Source: Streptomyces pseudovenezuelae (GTDB lineage Bacteria > Actinomycetota > Actinomycetes > Streptomycetales > Streptomycetaceae). Taken from it: a stretch of DNA of 64,000 bases. Where the stretch lies: the NCBI RefSeq assembly GCF_001513955.1, contig NZ_KQ948150.1, forward strand, positions 682,001 to 746,000, in the 5' to 3' direction. The translations under genes were made by a program, and so were the position numbers. The notes beneath the pieces are model-generated. The model did no database searches and was not told the DNA's origin. It saw nothing but the letters and a program-made list of their open reading frames with translations. Below, piece after piece: positions 59,152 to 64,000 of the stretch; within the stretch, counting starts at the first letter, position 1, and every line of letters starts with the position of its first letter.

Positions 59152-60156
59152 TCAGACCTCGGCCGCGTGCCCCGGCCGCACCTTCGACCGGGCGCTGTGC
59201 CGAGCCGAGTGCGTCGTCGCGAACCGGGCCTTGTAGTGACCGGGGGAGACGCCGAGCCGGGCCACGAAGCTCCGTCGGAGCGTTTCGGCACTGCCGAAGC
59301 CGGCCGAGCGGGCGCTCTCTGCGACGCCGTGGCCGGAGTCGAGCAGGGCCTTCGCATGATCGAGCCGTACCTGTTCGACGAACTTGGCTGGTGTCGTGCC
59401 GAGTTCGGTGTGGAAAAGCCGGGTGAGATGGCGCGTGCTGACACCGACGAGGGCTGCCAGCGAATCCGCGGTGTGCTCCAGCGCGGGTTGCGCCGAGATC
59501 AGGTCGGTGACCCCGCGCAGGGCGAGCGTGCGCGGCACGCTGCCCTTCAGCGACGCGGAGAACTGGGACTGCCCTCCGGGCCGCTGCATGAACATGACCA
59601 GACCTCGGGCGACCTCACGGGCCAGATCCGCGCCATGGTCGCGCTCGACGAGGGAGAGGGCGAGGTCGATGCCGGCGGTGACACCCGCCGAGGTGAAGAT
59701 GCCGCCGTCCTCGACGAAGAGCGCGTCGGGATCGACGTGGATGTCGGGGTGGGCACGCGCGAGCAGACGGGCGTGGCGCCAGTGAGTGGTCGCACGGCGG
59801 CCCGACAGCAGGCCCGCGGCGGCGAGAACGAACGTGCCGGTGCAGATGGAGACAAGTCTGGGCGTGCGGGCATGCACCCTGCGGACGGCCTCGGTCAGAT
59901 CTGCTGGGATGGGCTCGGTGACGAGCTGATCGCCACCCGGCACGACGAGTGTGTCGACGGCGAGGTCCGTCGCGGCCGAGTCCACGGGCAGGTGCGCACC
60001 GATCGATGTGCGTACCGGTTCACCGGAGGGCGAGACGTAACGCAGCGAGTAACAGGCGCCGAGGGTGTTCGCCTCGGCGAGGACCTCCGCCGGGCCGGAG
60101 ACGTCGAGCATCTTCATTCCGTCGAACACGAGGAAGGCGACGCGATGGACGGTCAT
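59152..60156 (-). CDS. GlxA-family transcriptional regulator (DJ-1/PfpI + AraC)
   Basis: This is a 334-residue regulator. Residues about 5-170 form a DJ-1/PfpI-like domain: VAFLVFDGMKMLDVSGPAEV at the start and RLVSICTGTFVLAAAGLLSG, with the Cys of the nucleophile elbow, then RRATTHWRHA. Residues about 225-320 form an AraC-type double helix-turn-helix: LAALVGVSTRHLTRLFHTEL and SARSAGFGSAETLRRSFVAR. Such proteins activate nearby catabolic or stress genes. The upstream neighbour on the same strand is an HD hydrolase 130 bases away, a likely target or partner. ATG 60156. Confidence 0.92.
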   Translation of the reverse strand: MTVHRVAFLVFDGMKMLDVSGPAEVLAEANTLGACYSLRYVSPSGEPVRTSIGAHLPVDSAATDLAVDTLVVPGGDQLVTEPIPADLTEAVRRVHARTPRLVSICTGTFVLAAAGLLSGRRATTHWRHARLLARAHPDIHVDPDALFVEDGGIFTSAGVTAGIDLALSLVERDHGADLAREVARGLVMFMQRPGGQSQFSASLKGSVPRTLALRGVTDLISAQPALEHTADSLAALVGVSTRHLTRLFHTELGTTPAKFVEQVRLDHAKALLDSGHGVAESARSAGFGSAETLRRSFVARLGVSPGHYKARFATTHSARHSARSKVRPGHAAEV

Positions 60157-60285
60157 GTGGTTGCCGGCTCCTTTTCTTGATCAGCAGCGGGAAGTCCGAG
60201 AGCCGGACGCCCGTTGCGACGTCCGAGAATGTGGCATCCCTTGACGCCCGGACCCGCGACACCGCAGAGCCGGTCGGGGATCAAC

Positions 60286-60924
60286 TCATTCGGGCCAGGC
60301 ATTCGTCCGGATCACGGTGACGAAGTCCTTGCGCTGGAAATCGGGGTCGAAGTGCGCGAGAACATCGTCGTTCATGGTGCCGAAGGTGGTGTCCGGCCGA
60401 TCGGCCATACCGTCGTAGAAGGCCTGGAGAATGCGGTTCTTGAAATCCGGTCGCGGGTGGGCGGCGACCACCTCGGCACGTTGCTCCGGGGTGATCCGGT
60501 CGAGCTCCAGGCCGAGAACGTCGGTCTCCACGCCGAGCGTCACGACGGCGACCTCCGGGGCGAGGTGGTGGGGGACCTCCGGCGTGGTGTGCAGGGCGAT
60601 CGCCAGCCAGACGTTGCGCGCCTCTTCCTCGCCTCGGCCGTGATCACGCAGGAAGCCGTACGCCGCCTCGGCGCCGTCGAGCTCGAAGCGGCGGTCCTTC
60701 GTGCGGTGCCCGGCCGTCAGCCCGAGATCGTGGAAGAGGCCTCCGACGTAGGCGAGCTCGGGGTCCACCTCGCGTCCGAGGGCTGCGGTCTTGAGCATCC
60801 CCCACAGGAACACCCGGCGGGAGTGGTGGAACAGTGTGTCGTCGGCCGACCGGCGCACCAGCGCGGTGGCCTCACGGACCAGTCGGGTGTCCGGGACCGT
60901 GATCCCGGCAATCGTCTCGGTCAT
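60286..60924 (-). CDS. HD-domain metal hydrolase (cyanamide-hydratase-like)
   Basis: ATG 60924 with AGGAG upstream gives 212 residues. DDTLFHHSRRVFLWGMLKTA, VGGLFHDLGLTAGHRTKDRR with the HD pair, and WLAIALHTTPEVPHHLAPEV carry the His/Asp metal ligands of the HD superfamily. The arrangement matches the 'cyanamide hydratase family' often annotated in soil bacteria. The natural substrate of most members is unknown. The frame stays open upstream, but that part is low-quality. It lies upstream of the GlxA regulator on the same strand and next to an IS630 remnant. Confidence 0.87.
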   Translation of the reverse strand: MTETIAGITVPDTRLVREATALVRRSADDTLFHHSRRVFLWGMLKTAALGREVDPELAYVGGLFHDLGLTAGHRTKDRRFELDGAEAAYGFLRDHGRGEEEARNVWLAIALHTTPEVPHHLAPEVAVVTLGVETDVLGLELDRITPEQRAEVVAAHPRPDFKNRILQAFYDGMADRPDTTFGTMNDDVLAHFDPDFQRKDFVTVIRTNAWPE

Positions 60925-61050
60925 TGCGTCTCCTGATGACAAAGGTCGAGGTACAAATCGTTCGTTCCGGCTGATCTCCACCGTCGTCCATCGGCTCCGT
61001 TCCGGAAAGTGTCCGAACGGACGTCTATCCCACAGATAAGGACATGAGGG

Positions 61051-61662
61051 GTGCGCGTGAGGGCCCGGCTGAGGTGTCCCTTGCTCTGGCGACTGTTCGA
61101 CTTCTTCGAGACCGGCGCTGACAACAAGGCCGTGGCCAAGGCGCTGCGGGTGTCGGTGCGGTCGGTCGAACGATGGCGGGTTGCCTGGGCATCCGAGGGT
61201 GAGCAGAGCCTGTACTCCAAGGGTCCGGCGTCGCTGACCAAGCTGAGACCGGCGCGGTGCCGCCGTGGCCTTGGGGGGAGGGGATCGCCTTCCATGACGA
61301 GTGCGGAGGCGACCTGAGGACGCCACGGGCCAAGGCCTGGCGGGCGACGCGGGCAGACACCGGTCATCACGGTCCGCGGGCGCGGCTCGGGCCGGGTCAA
61401 CATCGCCGGGATGGCCTGTTACGGGCCCGGGAGCCGCGGCCGCCTGCCCCATCGGCTGCTGGTCCATCACGGCCGCAAGAACGAGCAGAAGGGCTTCGGG
61501 CGGCGCGACTAGCCAGCCGCTGCGCACCAGCAACTCGACGCACTGCTGATCGGAGGGCGTCTAGTCGCTGGTCAAGCGCGGGCTGCTGGCCGACCTCGTC
61601 CCGGTCGGCCTGGGCGAACTCGCCGCCACCGTCCGCTTCGCGCGACGGCATCCGGCAGTGTG
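61051..61662 (+). mobile_element. IS630-family transposase remnant
   Basis: Pieces of one transposase lie in three frames. GADNKAVAKALRVSVRSVER and then WR is the helix-turn-helix (to about 61200). PWPWGEGIAFHDECGGDLRT, with the first catalytic Asp region, is in a second frame (from 61260). NIAGMACYGPGSRGRLPHRL and HHGRKNEQKGFGRRD end in a stop (third frame). HQQLDALLIG and SLVKRGLLADLVPVGLGELA follow. The linker and DDE core between them are deleted, so it cannot transpose. Terminal inverted repeats were not found. It lies between the HD gene and a frameshifted SDR gene. Confidence 0.8.
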
Positions 61663-61712
61663 ATGCCGCTCATACCGTGTCACGAGAGCGACCGGAGCGG
61701 TGTCTTGTGCGC

Positions 61713-62454
61713 ATGACCGACACGAAGCAGTCCACCGTCCTGATCACCGGCGCCAACAAGGGTCTGGGCCACGAGGCCGCCCGCCGTCTCGGAGAGCTGG
61801 GATGGAAGGTGTTCCTCGGCTCCCGGGATGAGGTTCGAGGCCGCGCGGCCGCCGAGAAGCTGGCCGCAGACGGCATCGACGTCGTCCTGGTCCCGCTGGA
61901 CGTCACCTCGGAAGAGTCCGTGGCGGCCGCCGAGGAACTCGTGCGCGCACACCGACCGGCTGGATGTCCTGATCAACAACGCCGGCGCGCCGGGCCACGC
62001 GATCCACCCCGGCCAGGCGACGGTCGCGGAGGTCCACGCCGTGTACGACACCAACGTCTACGGCCCGATCCGCGTCACCCATGCCTTCCTGACGCTGCTG
62101 CAGGCCGCCGACCACCCCCGGGTGGTGATGGTGTCCAGCGCCGTCGGGGCGTTCTCGGTGGTGACCGACCCACAGCAACCGGTGTCGAAGATGCACGAAC
62201 TCGCCTACAGCTCCTCCAAGGCGGCACTGAACATGCTGACCGTCCGCTACGCGCAGGCGTTCCCCGCCATCAAGTTCAACGCCGCCACCCCCGGAGAAGT
62301 CGTGAACCGCACCTTCGCGGCCACCGACATGAACAACAACACGGGCCAGCTGACCGTGACCGAGGGCACCGACTCGATCGTTCGCCTGGCGCTGCTGGAC
62401 CCCGACGGCCCGAGCGGCACCTTCACAGATCGGCTCGGCGCCATCGAGTGGTGA
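61713..62454 (+). pseudogene. SDR-family oxidoreductase with a frameshift
   Basis: ATG 61713 starts MTDTKQSTVLITGANKGLGH, a normal SDR cofactor site, and runs in frame to about 61945 (AAEELVRAH). The expected continuation TDRLDVLINNAGAPGHAIHP is in another frame and then runs intact to the stop at 62454, with VVMVSSAVGAFS, LAYSSSKAALN (YxxxK) and FNAATPGEV. The break falls at GTGCGCGCAC (61941-61950), where loss of one GC dinucleotide would explain it. The rest is well preserved, so the mutation is recent or a sequencing error. If restored, it is a carbonyl-reductase-like SDR of about 248 residues. Confidence 0.85.
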
Positions 62455-62515
62455 ACGTCCGGGCCACCGGCGGGGACGCGAGGACGTGCTCCAGGAGTCG
62501 TGACTGCGCTGCTGA

Positions 62516-63301
62516 TCAGACTTGTTGTTCGAAGCTCAGTGCTTGGTAGTGGCCCTCGGCGATGTCCTTACGGGTGCCGACGATCAGGGTCTGGGTGTAG
62601 ACGGTGTGGTCGATCGACTGACCGTGTATTTGCGCCAGCAGAACGAGGTCACCCTCGTCCGGTGCCAACTGCCAAGGGCTGGAGTAACCGCCCAGCTGGA
62701 CGCTGACGCCGTGCGAGGCACCGCCCGCTGCCGCGTCTCGCACGGCATCCTCGAAATCGTCCAGGATGTCGTCCCGGTCCGCGCCGCCGTCCAGGAACGC
62801 GCTGGTCGCGGGGGCGTCGCGCCAATCGGGCGCGACGGTCAGTCCCGGCACCGGATACAGGACGTTCGGTGGGTAGACCCTGGCCTGTTCCGGCTCGCCG
62901 TCGAGTTCGTACGTCGCCGGGCGTTCCGTGGTCCGCGCGCCGGCGGGGACGTGGAGCACCAGCGACGACTCCGGTTCGTACTCGATCTCGGCGAAGAACA
63001 ACAGGTGCCCGTCGGGCGGCAGTTCGATGTCAAGGGCTTCACGAGGGAGCGCTGCACAGTCGACGGTCAGGAGCAGAGGTTCGCGTCCGTCGGGCCAGGA
63101 GACGTCGTCCGGCAGGGAGGGGAGGCCCCCCGTGCGCGCGACGGGACGGGCCTCTTCCTGTTGGGCGGGCGTCAGGTTCTGGAAGGGGACAAGGTGGAGG
63201 CACGGCCGGGAGCCCGTGAGCATCTCCTGCGCGACGGGTCCGGGGACGCCCTGCTTCTCGGCTGTTCGGAGAACGAGCTCTTTCACTGTCGAAGTGGTCA
63301 T
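62516..63301 (-). CDS. DUF1963 (YwqG-like) protein
   Basis: ATG 63301 gives 261 residues starting MTTSTVKELVLRTAEKQGVP; GTG 63331 would add ten. FARTGGLPSLPDDVSWPDG-type sequence (ARTGGLPSLPDDVSWPDG), LLTVDCAALPREALDIELPP and GHLLFFAEIEYEP, then LGGYSSPWQ and LVLLAQIHG, match YwqG/DUF1963 proteins. Their function is unknown; they are often found with toxin or stress genes and may act as immunity-like or SMI1-type binding proteins. It is cytosolic and acidic, and converges on the frameshifted SDR. Confidence 0.85.
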   Translation of the reverse strand: MTTSTVKELVLRTAEKQGVPGPVAQEMLTGSRPCLHLVPFQNLTPAQQEEARPVARTGGLPSLPDDVSWPDGREPLLLTVDCAALPREALDIELPPDGHLLFFAEIEYEPESSLVLHVPAGARTTERPATYELDGEPEQARVYPPNVLYPVPGLTVAPDWRDAPATSAFLDGGADRDDILDDFEDAVRDAAAGGASHGVSVQLGGYSSPWQLAPDEGDLVLLAQIHGQSIDHTVYTQTLIVGTRKDIAEGHYQALSFEQQV

Positions 63302-63443
63302 GACCGCGATCGTGCCACGGCCCACTGACACCGACTGAACACCAACTCCGGCTCCATAGACAGCAGTTACCGACGGGCGTGAGACGCCCGCGAGGGTGTC
63401 GCGCTCCGGTCCGTTTCGACGCCTCGGCGTGCCGCGCCTGCCG

Positions 63444-64000
63444 TTACTGCGGACTCGTCCTCATGGGCTGGGGCGGCAGGTCTTCCGGGAGCAGCATGCG
63501 CAGGTCGTCCAGGCCGGGTGCGGGCAGCGTGCCGATGCGGCCCGCCTGGCGGGTCATCATGGTCTCCAGCAGGCGGCGGGCCGTACGCGCGTTGCCGAAG
63601 GAACGATCGCGGGGAAGGGTGTCGATGTAGGTGCCGAGCGCGACAAGGGCCTCCGGGGAGCAGTCGTAGCCATAGCCCGAGGCGGCGCGGGTGAGGATGT
63701 CGAGCAGTTCGTCGGTGGTGTAGTTCTCGAACTCCACGGTCCGCGAGAACCGCGAGGCCAGGCCCGGGTTGGAGGCCAGGAAGCGGTCCATCTCCCGGGT
63801 GTAGCCGGCGGCGATGACGACGACCTCGTCGCGGTGGTCCTCCATGAGCTTCAGCAGGGTGTCGACCGCCTCGCGGCCGAAGTCGGAGGTGACGCCCTCG
63901 GGAGTGAGCGTGTACGCCTCGTCGACGAACAGCACGCCTCCCAAGGCCCGTTCGAAGGCTTCCTTGGTGAGCTGCGCGGTGTGGCCGACGTAGCGGCCGA
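63444..64000 (-). CDS. AAA+ ATPase, CbbX/SpoVK type (C-terminal part)
   Basis: The gene continues beyond the right edge; about 185 C-terminal residues are visible. VGRYVGHTAQLTKEAFERAL leads into GGVLFVDEAYTLTPEG (Walker B and sensor region). Then come DTLLKLMEDHRDEVVVIAAG, SRFSRTVEFENYTTDELLDI (arginine finger, pore-2 side) and FGNARTARRLLETMMTRQAG (sensor 2). This is the SpoVK/CbbX/EccA group of unfoldase-like ATPases. In Streptomyces they occur alone, beside type VII secretion genes, or in large multi-AAA proteins; which applies cannot be seen here. The last about 20 residues are a Pro-rich tail. Confidence 0.9.
   Translation of the reverse strand, partial: GRYVGHTAQLTKEAFERALGGVLFVDEAYTLTPEGVTSDFGREAVDTLLKLMEDHRDEVVVIAAGYTREMDRFLASNPGLASRFSRTVEFENYTTDELLDILTRAASGYGYDCSPEALVALGTYIDTLPRDRSFGNARTARRLLETMMTRQAGRIGTLPAPGLDDLRMLLPEDLPPQPMRTSPQ

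Noticed and set aside
1..64000. CRISPR arrays, tRNA or rRNA genes, prophage or complete transposons
   Set aside because: I looked for regularly spaced repeats, tRNA-like CCA/TTCGA patterns and integrase motifs while reading and saw none; a tRNAscan or profile search would be needed to exclude them formally.

Overview
The window is very GC-rich DNA with strong G/C third-position bias, GTG starts, GGAG-type ribosome sites and long spurious antisense frames. Together with the gene content (Tat and lipobox export signals, ALF-repeat secreted proteins, MmyB-type XRE and GlxA regulators, a CBM13-linked cellulase) this points to a Streptomyces chromosome or a close relative. I saw no rRNA, tRNA, CRISPR array or prophage.

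Layout. (1) 1-11.5 kb: a sulfur-scavenging region. An amino-acid-type ABC transporter (permease, ATPase, lipoprotein) and a GNAT acetyltransferase are followed by an operon of four luciferase-like flavin monooxygenases and an SsuE-type FMN reductase, then a DszC/SfnB-like acyl-CoA-dehydrogenase-fold enzyme and a decayed Rrf2 regulator. Both main transcription units begin with a short Cys-containing leader peptide of the type linked to cysteine-responsive attenuation. The set resembles the S-alkylcysteine/2-succinocysteine salvage operons of Bacillus. (2) 11.9-18.4 kb: an APC permease, a HEAT-repeat protein, a YdcF-like membrane protein, a small hypothetical protein and a secreted GH5-CBM13 glycanase behind a striking palindromic operator. 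(3) 18.5-26.8 kb: a minus-strand trio (giant exported ALF-repeat protein, secreted NucA/NucB nuclease, DUF6461 protein) divergent from a small exported protein and a trypsin-fold protein that has lost its catalytic His and Ser. (4) 27.4-41.5 kb: a central-carbon and respiration block. SDR glucose dehydrogenase, NDH-2 and cytochrome bd (CydAB) lie on the plus strand. GH15 glucanohydrolase/trehalase, a cyclase-family hydrolase, gluconokinase and a GMC oxidoreductase lie on the minus strand. DUF389, aldose epimerase and a CPA-type antiporter follow. Together they could release glucose, oxidise it to gluconate, phosphorylate the gluconate and pass electrons to oxygen. (5) 41.7-55 kb: a mosaic of small modules (YrhB, TraB-like, SDR/TetR pair, XRE/aldehyde dehydrogenase/OYE, biotin-sulfoxide-type Mo enzyme, EF-hand protein), bounded by a 70-bp direct repeat (42414 and 55910). 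(6) 53.4-62.5 kb: a zone with much gene decay (TIGR01777 epimerase, 2Fe-2S reductase tail, IS630 transposase, frameshifted SDR) among intact DHFR-fold, LD-carboxypeptidase, GlxA, HD and lipoprotein genes. The window ends in a DUF1963 protein and the C-terminal part of a CbbX/SpoVK-like AAA+ ATPase.

The two most promising systems are the doubly attenuated organosulfur cluster with its orphaned Rrf2-type operator, and the ALF-repeat/NucAB/DUF6461 trio facing a secreted pseudoprotease. Functional claims rest on motif recognition by eye; no database search was run.
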